DNA of 11,514 bases from JANQTF01 sp036835375. GTDB lineage: Bacteria > Bacteroidota > Bacteroidia > J057. Below the pieces are notes generated by a model, which ran no database searches, was not told where the DNA came from, and worked only from the letters and a program-made list of their open reading frames with translations. Positions 1-8,015 of this stretch are shown here, in pieces. Both the position numbers and the translations under genes were made by a program. Numbering within the stretch: the first letter of the stretch is position 1; each line of letters begins with the position of its first letter. The stretch is taken from the NCBI GenBank assembly GCA_036835375.1, contig DAITMB010000143.1, forward strand, positions 1 through 11,514, in the 5' to 3' direction.

Positions 1-1192
1 TGTACATCAGCGCCGCTTCTTTGATCGAGACATATTGGCCGTTTTCGTCTTTTTCCCGGAAATACTTGAAGCTACGACGCATCACGTAGGCTTGATAATC
101 GGCGATGACCTGGCCCATGTCCAGCCGACCATCGGGCAGAAAATGTTGCCAAGGGGCCAGGGATTGCGCAATTCGCCTTCCTTCTCCATTGGTGAAAGGG
201 TAAAACGCGTCCAATAGGGCCTTTTTGTAGAGCGGCACCCAAAAGGTGATGTTGCCTTTCCCGTCGTCTGTCAGCAACCCGTTGGTATGGAGAAATTTGG
301 TGGCTTCGTCGTTGATGCGAAAAGGCACCGGGTCATCCATGAAAAGTAGTTTTTCGACAAAAGTCCGGTATTGCTTGGCCTTGTTGAGGATGTTAGAGAT
401 ATTTTTGTCGATGGCCTTGCGAATGTACCAGTCTTCCACTCTCAAGTAGTCTTCCAGCTCAAGGCGGGACTTCTCGGGGTGGCGCTCCACGAGTTGGAAG
501 GCAAAGCCGTTGACCAGACCCGGCTGATTGGCGGTGATGTGCGAGATTTTTTCCTTGACTGTATCGTCAAAGAGCTGGCCCGTTTCCGCCTCGTGCTGCC
601 CCAGCAATTCGCGGGTTTCGGAATCGGTGAAATAGGGAATGTGGAGGTTGTCGGCAATGTTGAATGGGCTGGCATTGTCCTGCACCACGCCTACGATGTT
701 GCTCACTCCCACCAGAATCACGCTTTTGAGGCCGTGAGCCTGCCGCGAGTGGTAGAGGTTGCGGATGGTGTGCAGAAATTGCCCAAACAATTCCTGATTC
801 AGGCCCTCGATCTCGTCGATGATCAAGACCAGGCGGCGATCTTTGATTTCACTGATGCCATTGAAAAGGTTCGCGAAAGAGGTGAAAATCGGCAATTCAA
901 TTTGCCACTGAGCGGCAGCTTCCCGCTGAACATACACCATCAGTTCTTCCAGCGTAGTATTCAGAAAATTCTCCAGGTTGATCTGCATCACGCTATGGCC
1001 ACCCTGGATCAACTCCTCCGCCAAAAGTCTAAAATAGGTGCTCTTTCCCGTCTGTCTCGGTGCCCAAATGGTGAAGTAGCGGTCGCGATGCACCATGAGC
1101 TGCCCTTTGGCTACCAAATCGGGCCGCATCAGCGTGTAGTGCTGCGAGGGAATGTTGGGTCCGGAGGTGTTGAAATAGCGGGCGAGTTGCAT
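1..1192 (-). CDS. AAA-like ATP-binding protein, 3' end outside window
   Basis: Starts at ATG 1192-1190 and stays open to base 1, giving 397 residues without a stop. The N-terminus (MQLARYFNTSGPNIPSQHYT) is typical of a multicopy Bacteroidota/cyanobacterial AAA-like ATPase family. Walker A is APRQTGKS at residues 44-51 and Walker B is LVLIIDE at about 121-127, followed by a sensor-like strand ILVGVSN near 159-165. From about residue 355 the chain (QVIADYQAYVMRRSFKYF) resembles the start of the C-terminal PD-(D/E)XK nuclease-like region that relatives carry. Its catalytic part would lie left of the window, so that is inference. The protein should be cytoplasmic and bind ATP; its biological role is unknown. 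It lies 65 nt after the GH31 gene on the same strand and has its own promoter-like motif, so co-transcription is uncertain. A long antisense frame on the plus strand (371-1381) is its shadow. Confidence 0.88.
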   Translation of the reverse strand, partial: MQLARYFNTSGPNIPSQHYTLMRPDLVAKGQLMVHRDRYFTIWAPRQTGKSTYFRLLAEELIQGGHSVMQINLENFLNTTLEELMVYVQREAAAQWQIELPIFTSFANLFNGISEIKDRRLVLIIDEIEGLNQELFGQFLHTIRNLYHSRQAHGLKSVILVGVSNIVGVVQDNASPFNIADNLHIPYFTDSETRELLGQHEAETGQLFDDTVKEKISHITANQPGLVNGFAFQLVERHPEKSRLELEDYLRVEDWYIRKAIDKNISNILNKAKQYRTFVEKLLFMDDPVPFRINDEATKFLHTNGLLTDDGKGNITFWVPLYKKALLDAFYPFTNGEGRRIAQSLAPWQHFLPDGRLDMGQVIADYQAYVMRRSFKYFREKDENGQYVSIKEAALMY

Positions 1193-1212
1193 GGTTGGTT
1201 TTTCTCATGTGA

Positions 1213-1222
1213 AGGTAGAGAA
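1213..1222 (-). promoter_or_regulatory. Shared TTCTCTAYCT promoter-like motif before the AAA ATPase
   Basis: On the minus strand this reads TTCTCTACCT and continues TCACA, 20 nt before the start codon. Its TACCTTCA core resembles the Bacteroidota -7 box TAnnTTTG with two mismatches. Over 16 nt (1208-1223) it matches the site before the DoxX gene (9586-9601) at 15 positions. No convincing -33 TTTG is visible. Confidence 0.4.
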
Positions 1223-1257
1223 AAAAACAGGGGTAAATTCCTCTACGCTCATCTGAC

Positions 1258-3705
1258 TTACCGCAAGTCGATCCTTCGAAAATCCCGTTCGATGAGAATT
1301 TCAATTGTCCCGCTGGTGTATTGTACCTCCGTGACATCACTATCCACGAGGCACTCCTTAGGAACAAAAGGGAGGCCGTGAAGGACAATGCGATAGTGCT
1401 GATAATCAGGCTCGAACTGACCTGATTGACGTTGACTCAAGGAAAAGCCCTGAACACTGCCATTTACTGAGAAGGAATGGAGGCGAAAGCCACCGTTTTC
1501 ATAATCGTAGCCTTCCCCTGCATCGGTGTACAAGACACTCTCTTGGTGGCCATTTTTATAGTACACATGAAGGTCTAGGGTGTGAATGCGTTTTTCCCGA
1601 GTGTATTGCATCACAGGTCCCAGCGGCAACACAGACCCTGCTTTGACATAAAGCGGAATATCTCCCAGCGACACATCTGCCCATACTTCGTGCCCTCCTT
1701 TCATCACTTCATCTGAATGAAAGTCATACCACAGCCCTTGAGGTAAATACAAATAGCGTCCTTGCACCCCAGGTTTTGAAACAGGACACACCAACAGGCT
1801 GTCTCCCACTCCGAATTCTTCTTGGCGATGCAGGGTATCGACATCTTGCTGGTCAAGGAAAGAGAGTGGCCGAAGGAGCGGTGTCCCTTTCTGAACATAC
1901 TGCCAAAAGGCCGTGTAGAGGTAGGGCAAAAGTCGATAACGAAGCTCAATAGCGGCCTTGGCGTAGGGGGTAAATTCCTCCCCAAATGACCAAGGCTCTT
2001 GATCCCGGCGCTCCCTCTCCATGTTAGATGCGACGGTCTGGGTGTCAATGGTGTCATCCCCTGCGTCGTTGTAGCCGATGGAATGGACCCGCATGAGGGG
2101 GTGAAAAATCCCGAGTTGGAGCCAGCGAACGAATAATTCGCCATCGGGCATGCCATTGAACCCACCGATGTCGGTCCCGATGTGCGAAAACCCTGATATT
2201 GCCATGCGCTGGCACTGCGTGCTGGCCAGCAAGAGATGATCCCACGTCGCATTGTTGTCGCCGGTCCATGCGGAGGCAAAGCGCTGCCCCCCAGAATACG
2301 TGGCCCTAGTGATCAAAAAAGGCCGCTTGGGATAAGCATAGCGCTTGATACCATCCAGCGAAGAGCGCGTCATCTGCATTCCATACACATTGTGAGCCTT
2401 TCGGTGGCTACACGGGTGGCCATCGTAGTCGTGACGCACATCGTCGGGGAAGGTCTTTGTCTCGGATTTAAAAACAGCTGGCTCGTTCATGTCATTCCAA
2501 AATCCAGCGACGCCCATCTTTCTCACCAGATCCCGATACAATCCCGACCACCATTCGCGCACATCCGGGCGGGTAAAATCTGGCCACACACAAGGCCCTG
2601 GCCACACGTCGCCGATCATTAGCGGGCCATCAGATCTACGGCAGAAGGCGTCGATCTCCATCCCTTCTTGAAACACAAAGTAGCTTGGATCATACTTGAT
2701 GCCCGGATCAATCATGACTACTGTCTGAAATCCATCCTGCTGAAGGGAAGCAATCATACCAGCAGGATCTGGAAACAGCGCTTTGTCCCACGTAAAGCAG
2801 CGATAGCCGTCCATGTAGTCGATGTCGAGATAGATGGCATCGCAAGGTATGCGGCGAGTGCGAAATTCATCCGCGATTCGCCTCACCTCGGCTTCCGGAT
2901 AGTAGCTCCACTTGCACTGGTGAAAGCCCAGCGCCCACTGCGGCGGTAATTCAGGCCTCCCTGTGAGATCGGTATAGCGCTCAGCTACCCGCATTAACTC
3001 AGGCCCGAAGAAGAAATAGTAATTCATCTCGCCCCCATGCGCCCAAAAGCTCGAAGCATCGGGCCGCTCTTTGGCGAAGTCAAAAAAAGTCTGAAAACTA
3101 TTGTCGAAAAAAATCCCATAGCCCAACCCCCCGTGCAATCCGTAATAGAATGGGATCGCCCGGTACAGCGGATCGCTCTCTTGGTGATAGCCGAAAGAAT
3201 CCGTGACCCACTGCTGCTTCCGCGTGCCACGCAGGTTGAGATGGCAACTCTTGTCCCCCAGCCCGTAATAAACCTCGTCTTTTTGCACGCGCTTGCTCAT
3301 TTGCACGATGTCGCTTCCGTGGCGGTCTTTTTCCCAGTGAAAGCCCTTCTCATCTTCACAGAGCAAAAAACCTTTGCGATCGTATATTTTGCAGCGAAGC
3401 CCTTGTTTGTCGAGGCGAATCTCAAGCTTGGACGTCTGGATTCGGAAAAAACTCTCCCGCTCAATGATTTTTACTTTTACCTCTTCCTGCTCGAATTCAG
3501 GTAAGATTGCATAGGAAAAATCGCTCTCGAACACGGGTTGTGTAGCAAAGCGAAAGCGGATCAAATCGTCGCCCAACATGTGCATCCGGAGCGATACATG
3601 GTTGTCGCAATCAAATCGATATACTTGAGGGAACTCTTCTCGCCAACGGGTCACCCGTCCAGGAAAATACTCTACTTTCTGCTGTAGATAAGGAACTTGC
3701 GTCAT
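1258..3705 (-). CDS. Glycoside hydrolase family 31 alpha-glucosidase
   Basis: This 815-residue enzyme probably releases terminal alpha-linked glucose (or xylose) from oligosaccharides with retention. An N-terminal galactose-mutarotase-like sandwich covers roughly residues 30-240 (YYGLGDKSCHLNLRG at 146-160). The catalytic barrel covers about 255-590, with C-terminal beta domains after it. The GH31 nucleophile motif GFWNDMNEP is at 401-409 (Asp405), the acid/base motif SAWTGDNN is at 478-485 (Asp483), and YLDIDYMDG is at 292-300. The length is normal for the family. There is no signal peptide, so it should act in the cytoplasm on imported sugars. Substrate preference cannot be read from sequence alone. 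It starts at ATG 3705-3703 without a Shine-Dalgarno sequence. It is separated from glpD by 252 bp containing a possible terminator, and 65 nt separate it from the AAA ATPase. Confidence 0.95.
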   Translation of the reverse strand: MTQVPYLQQKVEYFPGRVTRWREEFPQVYRFDCDNHVSLRMHMLGDDLIRFRFATQPVFESDFSYAILPEFEQEEVKVKIIERESFFRIQTSKLEIRLDKQGLRCKIYDRKGFLLCEDEKGFHWEKDRHGSDIVQMSKRVQKDEVYYGLGDKSCHLNLRGTRKQQWVTDSFGYHQESDPLYRAIPFYYGLHGGLGYGIFFDNSFQTFFDFAKERPDASSFWAHGGEMNYYFFFGPELMRVAERYTDLTGRPELPPQWALGFHQCKWSYYPEAEVRRIADEFRTRRIPCDAIYLDIDYMDGYRCFTWDKALFPDPAGMIASLQQDGFQTVVMIDPGIKYDPSYFVFQEGMEIDAFCRRSDGPLMIGDVWPGPCVWPDFTRPDVREWWSGLYRDLVRKMGVAGFWNDMNEPAVFKSETKTFPDDVRHDYDGHPCSHRKAHNVYGMQMTRSSLDGIKRYAYPKRPFLITRATYSGGQRFASAWTGDNNATWDHLLLASTQCQRMAISGFSHIGTDIGGFNGMPDGELFVRWLQLGIFHPLMRVHSIGYNDAGDDTIDTQTVASNMERERRDQEPWSFGEEFTPYAKAAIELRYRLLPYLYTAFWQYVQKGTPLLRPLSFLDQQDVDTLHRQEEFGVGDSLLVCPVSKPGVQGRYLYLPQGLWYDFHSDEVMKGGHEVWADVSLGDIPLYVKAGSVLPLGPVMQYTREKRIHTLDLHVYYKNGHQESVLYTDAGEGYDYENGGFRLHSFSVNGSVQGFSLSQRQSGQFEPDYQHYRIVLHGLPFVPKECLVDSDVTEVQYTSGTIEILIERDFRRIDLR

Positions 3706-3839
3706 GAGTGGTAAGTGGATAGTGAAGTCCTAAAAGATTTTAAATCAAAGACACAAATCCGCCAGATTGCGCTCCATCTTATGAGAATCTTCCATGTAAC
3801 TCGCTTCTGCGCTTATGCAACAAAAGCTGTTTTTTCGTC

Positions 3840-3882
3840 AAAAAAGTGACGGGGCTTCGTGCTGCCAATCGCTTCACGAGCC
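3840..3882 (-). terminator. Possible terminator after glpD
   Basis: The arms 3853-3861 (GGCTTCGTG) and 3875-3882 (CACGAGCC) pair over 8 bp with one bulged base and a 13-nt loop. On the minus strand a run of six T (3845-3840) follows after about 7 nt. It sits about 75 nt past the glpD stop. The bulge and the offset T-run make this moderate evidence. The rest of 3706-3957 shows nothing clear. Confidence 0.42.
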
Positions 3883-3957
3883 GGGTAAAAGTAGTAGAAT
3901 CGAAGGACAAAGTCAGGAAAAATGCAACGAGTGGCCGAAAGACTAATGCTGGCAAGC

Positions 3958-5634
3958 CTACATCACCGAAACCGCCTCCGGATTGGGCCTAAACACAGAC
4001 ACATCTTCCATTTCTTGATGTAAGCTTTGCAGTTCAAAGGAAATTCGCGATTCGCTCCACCCAAAGTGATCGGCCATCGCAGCAGCGACCTCCTCGGCAT
4101 ATGTTCTCACCGACTCAATGTCGAAGTAGAGGCGGCCTGTCCTGCGAACAAAAAAATCCGTCAAGGTGTGAACCATTTCCTCCTCCAAGCCATAGGCTAG
4201 TTCAGCCAGTATCAATCCTCGTTCCGACAGATCCTTCCCTTGCCGGAAGTAATCCAAGATTTGATCGCTTTGCCGACCGTAGAGATGAACCAGATACCAA
4301 GCCTGATAGGCTTCCAGTCCCACTGCACTCAGTTCTTCGCGAAGCTGATCTCGATATGCATCTACGGAGACGGCTCCACGATCAAACGCCAATCCTCCTA
4401 GCGGTATTTTCTTGGTCAGGCAGGAGGTAAATCGCTGATTGGAATGCGCCTGAATATGTTTGGCTGCCACATCGACCACCTTTTCGGCCATTTTACGATA
4501 GCCCGTCAGCTTACCTCCAGCAATAGAAATGAGTCCCGTGTCCGACAAAAAAATCTCATCCTTGCGCGAAATTTCTGAGGCACTTTTTCCTTCTTCAAAG
4601 ATCAGTGGGCGAAGCCCGGCCCAGCTCGACACCACATCCTCCACCCGAAGTTTAATCGAAGGAAAGAGACGATTTGAAGCATCTATTAAGTAAGTCACAT
4701 CGTCGAGATAGGTCAATGGCCGATCTTTGTCTGCTTTGTATTCGGTGTCGGTCGTTCCTACGTAGGTGACTTTACCGCGTGGAATCGCAAAAATCATCCG
4801 GCCATCTGGCACATCGAAATAGATGCTCTGACGGAGCGGGAACCGCTCTTTTGGAAAGACAATGTGAACCCCCTTGGTAAGAAAAAGACGTTTCTGATTC
4901 ATCGATTGATTCTTCTGTCGAAGCTCATCTACCCAAGGTCCGGCTGCATTGATCACCAGCTTGGCCCGAATGTCCAGCGACTTTCCGCCCAGTGTGTCAT
5001 GTGCTGTCACACCAGTAATTTTTTGATTTTCTCCGTAATGGAATCCTGTTGCTTCCACATAATTTGCCACAAGCGCCCCGTGCTGGATGGCAGCCTTGAT
5101 ATTTTCGAGGGTAAGGCGGGCGTCATCGGTACGATATTCGGCATATCGGCCACTCCCAAGTAGGATATCTTCTCGCAGCAATGGTTCTTTTTCTAGGGTG
5201 TGCGATTTGCCGAGCATCACTCTCCGGTCTTTACCCGATACTCCCGCCAGTAGGTCATACACCCACAATCCAAAAGCCGTGGCCCATTTGCCGTAGGTGC
5301 CTCCTTTGACAAGTGGAAGCAACATCGGCTCCGACACAACCAAGTGGGGCGCCAACCGATGAACCGTGGCTCGTTCACTGCCTACTTCATGCACAAGCTT
5401 GATCTCTAGCTGCTTGAGATAGCGCAAGCCTCCGTGAATGAGCTTGGTGGATCGACTGCTGGTGCCGAAGGCAAAATCTTTTTTTTCGACTAAAGCAACG
5501 GCCATTCCGCGAGAGGCAGCATCGAGGGCAATGCCAGCGCCTGTCGCGCCACCTCCGATCACCAAGAGGTCGAAGTTGCGCTCAGACAATTGTGAGAGCA
5601 GGTCGGGACGATGTGTAGCTGATTGAAATCTCAT
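3958..5634 (-). CDS. glpD: FAD-dependent glycerol-3-phosphate dehydrogenase
   Basis: This 558-residue enzyme oxidises sn-glycerol-3-phosphate to dihydroxyacetone phosphate and passes electrons through FAD to the quinone pool, usually as a peripheral membrane protein. The dinucleotide-binding fold starts at residue 21 (FDLLVIGGGATGAG). The family signature GTSSRSTKLIHGGLRYL follows at 57-73. Further conserved blocks are INAAGPWVD (228-236), SSWAGLRPL (336-344) and GGKLTGYRKMAEKV (373-386). The last ~150 residues match the alpha-helical C-terminal domain. The length is usual for GlpD. The start at ATG 5634 leaves a normal 20-residue lead-in. No glpK or glpF lies in the window, so it appears to be a single gene. 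A perfect 19-bp palindrome about 124 nt upstream could be an operator. Confidence 0.96.
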   Translation of the reverse strand: MRFQSATHRPDLLSQLSERNFDLLVIGGGATGAGIALDAASRGMAVALVEKKDFAFGTSSRSTKLIHGGLRYLKQLEIKLVHEVGSERATVHRLAPHLVVSEPMLLPLVKGGTYGKWATAFGLWVYDLLAGVSGKDRRVMLGKSHTLEKEPLLREDILLGSGRYAEYRTDDARLTLENIKAAIQHGALVANYVEATGFHYGENQKITGVTAHDTLGGKSLDIRAKLVINAAGPWVDELRQKNQSMNQKRLFLTKGVHIVFPKERFPLRQSIYFDVPDGRMIFAIPRGKVTYVGTTDTEYKADKDRPLTYLDDVTYLIDASNRLFPSIKLRVEDVVSSWAGLRPLIFEEGKSASEISRKDEIFLSDTGLISIAGGKLTGYRKMAEKVVDVAAKHIQAHSNQRFTSCLTKKIPLGGLAFDRGAVSVDAYRDQLREELSAVGLEAYQAWYLVHLYGRQSDQILDYFRQGKDLSERGLILAELAYGLEEEMVHTLTDFFVRRTGRLYFDIESVRTYAEEVAAAMADHFGWSESRISFELQSLHQEMEDVSVFRPNPEAVSVM

Positions 5635-5757
5635 ACATTACAAACGCAAATCAAGGCGCTGTTTGTTTGAACAGTAGGCCTTTGGATAGATCGTGGACAC
5701 AACTTCAAAAAAAGGAAAAAGGCAGATGAACTGGTCAAAGTTTATGATCTCTCCGAT

Positions 5758-5776
5758 TTTTGAATGTCATTCAAAA
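5758..5776. promoter_or_regulatory. 19-bp perfect palindrome, candidate operator upstream of glpD
   Basis: TTTTGAATGTCATTCAAAA is a perfect inverted repeat with 9-bp arms around a central T. It starts 124 nt upstream of the glpD start codon. Its size and symmetry suit a dimeric helix-turn-helix repressor or activator. Short AT-rich arms with a 1-nt loop cannot make a terminator. The regulator is not identified in this window. Confidence 0.45.
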
Positions 5777-5844
5777 CACCCAAAGGGTAGCTGAGGCGTC
5801 ATCATGAAAAGAGCGAAATGAAAAGAAAGCTTGTTGCTGAAATC

Positions 5845-5881
5845 AAAAAAGGTACACATGTGGACAATCACGATGTGTACC
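5845..5881 (-). terminator. Rho-independent terminator, minus strand
   Basis: Perfect 9-bp arms GGTACACAT (5851-5859) and ATGTGTACC (5873-5881) enclose a 13-nt loop. On the minus strand six T (5850-5845) follow directly. Only the minus strand has the T-run, so it should stop transcription coming from rluD, whose stop codon is about 220 nt upstream. Outer arms GAAAGC (5825-5830) and GCTTTC (5885-5890) could extend the structure. Confidence 0.7.
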
Positions 5882-6102
5882 TCAGCTTTCCTCAAAAAAT
5901 AATGTCTTGACTACCTTAAGAACGGGCGGTTTCAACTCCACAGAAAAACGAATTAAAACCTACCTCTTAGCGTTTGTAATTTTGGCAAATATTCCTCTTC
6001 ATGCAACCAGCAGAAGCACTTTGATCCATCTATTCTCGTAAACGATTTCGGTTTCCCAAGATGAATGCCTCGCGACAACGCGTCATATCAGCGCATTTAT
6101 TC

Positions 6103-7206
6103 TCACACGTCTCCCTCTCCAGCATCGCGCCAGCGACGAAGTTTCTCCACGATCAGTCGCATATTTTCGGGCCATTCTGCGTCGAAGTGCATCCGCTCTC
6201 CCGAGATGGGGTGTGTCAAACTGAGGGTTTTCGCATGGAGGGCTTGCCCAGGTAGCAGCGCGAGGCAATTGCGCATCATCTGCTGATACTTTTTGTGGGG
6301 AGGGCCCAAGACAATGGTGTCGCCACCGTATTCGTAATCGCCCAGAAGCGGATGCCCGAGGTGCTTCATGTGGACCCGAATCTGATGAGTTCGTCCGGTT
6401 TCGAGTTTACATTGAACCAGCGTCACCACCCCAAAACGTTCCAAGACGGTGTAATTCGTCACGGCTTCCCGACCCTGGGAGCCATCAGGAAAGGCTTGAA
6501 AAATCTTTCTGTTCTTGAGATTTCGTCCAATGTGCGCCTCGATTCTGCCGGAATCTTCGCGGACATCGCCCCAAGCCAGCGCGTGATAGAGTCGGTCAGT
6601 GCTGCGGTCGTAAAACTGCTTAGAGATGTGGGCCATGCTAAACTCTGTCTTGGCAATCGCCAAAATCCCAGTAGTCTCTTTGTCGATTCGATGTACGAGG
6701 CCTGGACGAGGCTGCTCCTTGGTGCTGCTCCCAGCGGGCAAGTGCTGAAAATACCACATCAATCCCTGAACCAGTGTGCCAGTGCGATGACCGATGGCAG
6801 GGTGCACGACCATGCTGGCAGGTTTACACACGATCATGAGCTCCTCGTCTTCGTAGCGAATGTCGAGAGGAATGGGTTCTGCCGCGATCACGGGCACGGG
6901 CGGAAAGGGGAGCATGAGCCGTACCACATCTCCGGGTTTGACCTTGTAAGATACTTTGACGGGCTGGCCGTTGGCAGAAATTGAGCCTGCTTGGGACGCG
7001 TGTTTGATGCGCGAGCGGCTGGTCTGTGGGAGGAGATTACACAGAAATTTATCCACCCGCATGCCCTTTTGTCCATCGGCGGCGGTCAAAGTGTAGTGCT
7101 CATAGAGCGCATCTTCTTCCTCCGATGGGTCAAAAGCCTCGTGCTCCTCCTGCAAACTATAGTGCCGAATGAAGCGCCCGTTCCCTTTTTCTACCTGCTC
7201 TGGCAT
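6103..7206 (-). CDS. rluD: RluA/RluD-family ribosomal RNA pseudouridine synthase
   Basis: This 367-residue enzyme isomerises specific uridines to pseudouridine in large-subunit rRNA. An S4 RNA-binding domain covers about residues 47-95 (MRVDKFLCNLL, then a GSISANGQPVK turn). The catalytic domain begins near 115. The catalytic motif HRIDKETTG is at 172-180 with Asp175 as the expected nucleophile, and GRTHQIRVH at 271-279 is a second family signature. An acidic N-terminal extension of about 40 residues precedes the S4 domain. S4 plus catalytic domain is the RluD/RluC layout. RluD is the closer fit by motif, but the exact target uridines are inferred. ATG 7206 lies only 4 nt after a perfect -7 box. 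The gene is divergent from hsp20. Confidence 0.93.
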   Translation of the reverse strand: MPEQVEKGNGRFIRHYSLQEEHEAFDPSEEEDALYEHYTLTAADGQKGMRVDKFLCNLLPQTSRSRIKHASQAGSISANGQPVKVSYKVKPGDVVRLMLPFPPVPVIAAEPIPLDIRYEDEELMIVCKPASMVVHPAIGHRTGTLVQGLMWYFQHLPAGSSTKEQPRPGLVHRIDKETTGILAIAKTEFSMAHISKQFYDRSTDRLYHALAWGDVREDSGRIEAHIGRNLKNRKIFQAFPDGSQGREAVTNYTVLERFGVVTLVQCKLETGRTHQIRVHMKHLGHPLLGDYEYGGDTIVLGPPHKKYQQMMRNCLALLPGQALHAKTLSLTHPISGERMHFDAEWPENMRLIVEKLRRWRDAGEGDV

Positions 7207-7210
7207 GGGA

Positions 7211-7218
7211 CAAAGGTA
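7211..7218 (-). promoter_or_regulatory. Bacteroidota -7 box TACCTTTG before rluD
   Basis: On the minus strand TACCTTTG matches TAnnTTTG exactly and ends 4 nt before the rluD start codon. Transcription would begin at or very near the ATG, giving a leaderless or nearly leaderless mRNA. No TTTG is seen at the usual -33 spacing. Confidence 0.55.
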
Positions 7219-7397
7219 ACAAAAAGCCGATGCACCATTCTCTCCCTTTCCAGATTCCGCTTTTGAAGGCTGATGCGTGGGTCATCCACAGCCCTCAAAA
7301 TTCCCCGAGCATTGTGCAAAGAAATTATACATTCCAGTGACTTTTGTCATACCGCCATCCTTGATCTATCGCGAAATTCCTTTTAGATAGGTCTCCA

Positions 7398-7407
7398 TTC
7401 TCTACCT
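7398..7407 (+). promoter_or_regulatory. Shared TTCTCTAYCT promoter-like motif before hsp20
   Basis: TTCTCTACCT lies 18 nt before the hsp20 start codon in the gene's orientation. Upstream, TGACttttGTCA (7337-7348) is a small inverted repeat that could be an operator, but its arms are only 4 bp. Confidence 0.38.
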
Positions 7408-7425
7408 CTTTAACCCCCTGCCCCC

Positions 7426-7884
7426 ATGCGTAAACAATCACACAGCATCCGCGAGCGACTCAGCGATCGCCTTTTTGACACAGGCGGCGTCAGTGAGTCA
7501 AACACTCGATTCGACCAGACGCACAAGCCTTCTTTCAAATCTTCGGTCCGCGTGACACAGCACAAGGATTACTATGACATCAACATCCCTGTGCATGGAT
7601 ATCACCCGAATGACCTCAGCGTCAGCGTGCAAGATCGGCTGCTCAGCGTCGAAGGCAAAGCCAACGCCAGCCACGTGGAGAGAGAAGAAGGGATGTCGCA
7701 CGAATTGTATCAGGCAACTTCTTTTTTGCGCACCTTCGAAGTGCAGGAAAATGTGGATCCCAAGCGGATAGAAGCCTTTCACTATCAAGAAAACCTCATC
7801 ATTCGCCTCCACGACCGCAAGGTGATGTTTTCGTTTGCTCCGGCCAGAATCCAGATCCGCATTCAAGAGTGCAAACCCGCTTAG
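7426..7884 (+). CDS. Small heat-shock protein, Hsp20/alpha-crystallin family
   Basis: The 152-residue protein is a likely ATP-independent cytoplasmic chaperone that holds unfolding proteins. The alpha-crystallin domain covers about residues 39-130: YYDINIPVHGYHPNDLSVSVQDRLLSVEGK (49-78) gives the first strands, and SFLRTFEVQENVDPKRIEA (99-117) is the conserved late block. The usual GVL turn is replaced by ENLIIRL (122-128). The C-terminus has IQIRI (142-146), which provides the I-x-I motif used for oligomer contacts. The length is normal. ATG 7426 follows a C-rich stretch without a Shine-Dalgarno sequence. It is monocistronic by position, divergent from rluD and convergent with the TIM-barrel gene. 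Confidence 0.88.
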   Translation: MRKQSHSIRERLSDRLFDTGGVSESNTRFDQTHKPSFKSSVRVTQHKDYYDINIPVHGYHPNDLSVSVQDRLLSVEGKANASHVEREEGMSHELYQATSFLRTFEVQENVDPKRIEAFHYQENLIIRLHDRKVMFSFAPARIQIRIQECKPA

Positions 7885-7952
7885 CCGGACATGCTACGGG
7901 CGTGTAAGGGATGTTTGCAGGAGGATTCTGGCGGAGTCACAGTTTTATAACT

Positions 7953-7984
7953 CAAAAAAAAAGCGCCCTGATATACAGGACGCT
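7953..7984 (-). terminator. Rho-independent terminator of the TIM-barrel lipoprotein gene
   Basis: On the minus strand, arms from 7984-7976 and 7970-7962 pair over 9 bp with one G-U and a 5-nt loop (TATAT). A run of nine T (7962-7954) follows, overlapping the last base of the arm. The plus-strand version has a C-A mismatch there, so the signal is built for minus-strand transcription. It lies about 115 nt past the stop of the gene at 8098. Confidence 0.78.
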
Positions 7985-8015
7985 CTCCAAACGCTGATGA
8001 TGTTTCGAAAAATGT

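Larger units (their letters stand above)
5635..6102. other. 468-bp intergenic region between rluD and glpD
   Basis: No convincing gene was found. The best minus-strand frame here is only about 20 codons. The region holds the 19-bp palindrome (5758-5776) and the hairpin with T-run (5845-5881). It leaves about 220 bp of unexplained sequence between the rluD stop and that terminator. No clear TAnnTTTG promoter for glpD could be assigned; TGCGTTTG, ending 6 nt before its start codon, differs at one position. Confidence 0.6.

Noticed and set aside
1193..1257. T-run on the minus strand between the GH31 and AAA genes as a terminator
   Set aside because: No stable hairpin precedes the seven T; the only pairing (GTAGAG with CTCTAC) places the T-run in its loop.
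371..1381. 336-codon open frame on the plus strand
   Set aside because: It lies antisense to the AAA ATPase, whose minus-strand frame has clear Walker motifs. The plus-strand product shows no recognisable domain and runs into the GH31 3' end.
1230..1980. 14-bp direct repeat GGGGTAAATTCCTC at 1230-1243 and 1967-1980
   Set aside because: One copy is inside GH31 coding sequence, and a 14-mer match somewhere in 11.5 kb is expected by chance about once in two windows.
2236..2622. 128-codon plus-strand frame inside GH31
   Set aside because: Antisense to the conserved catalytic part of GH31; it is a shadow.
6295..6984. 229-codon open frame on the plus strand
   Set aside because: Antisense to the catalytic domain of the pseudouridine synthase. 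It is a shadow frame with no domain signature.
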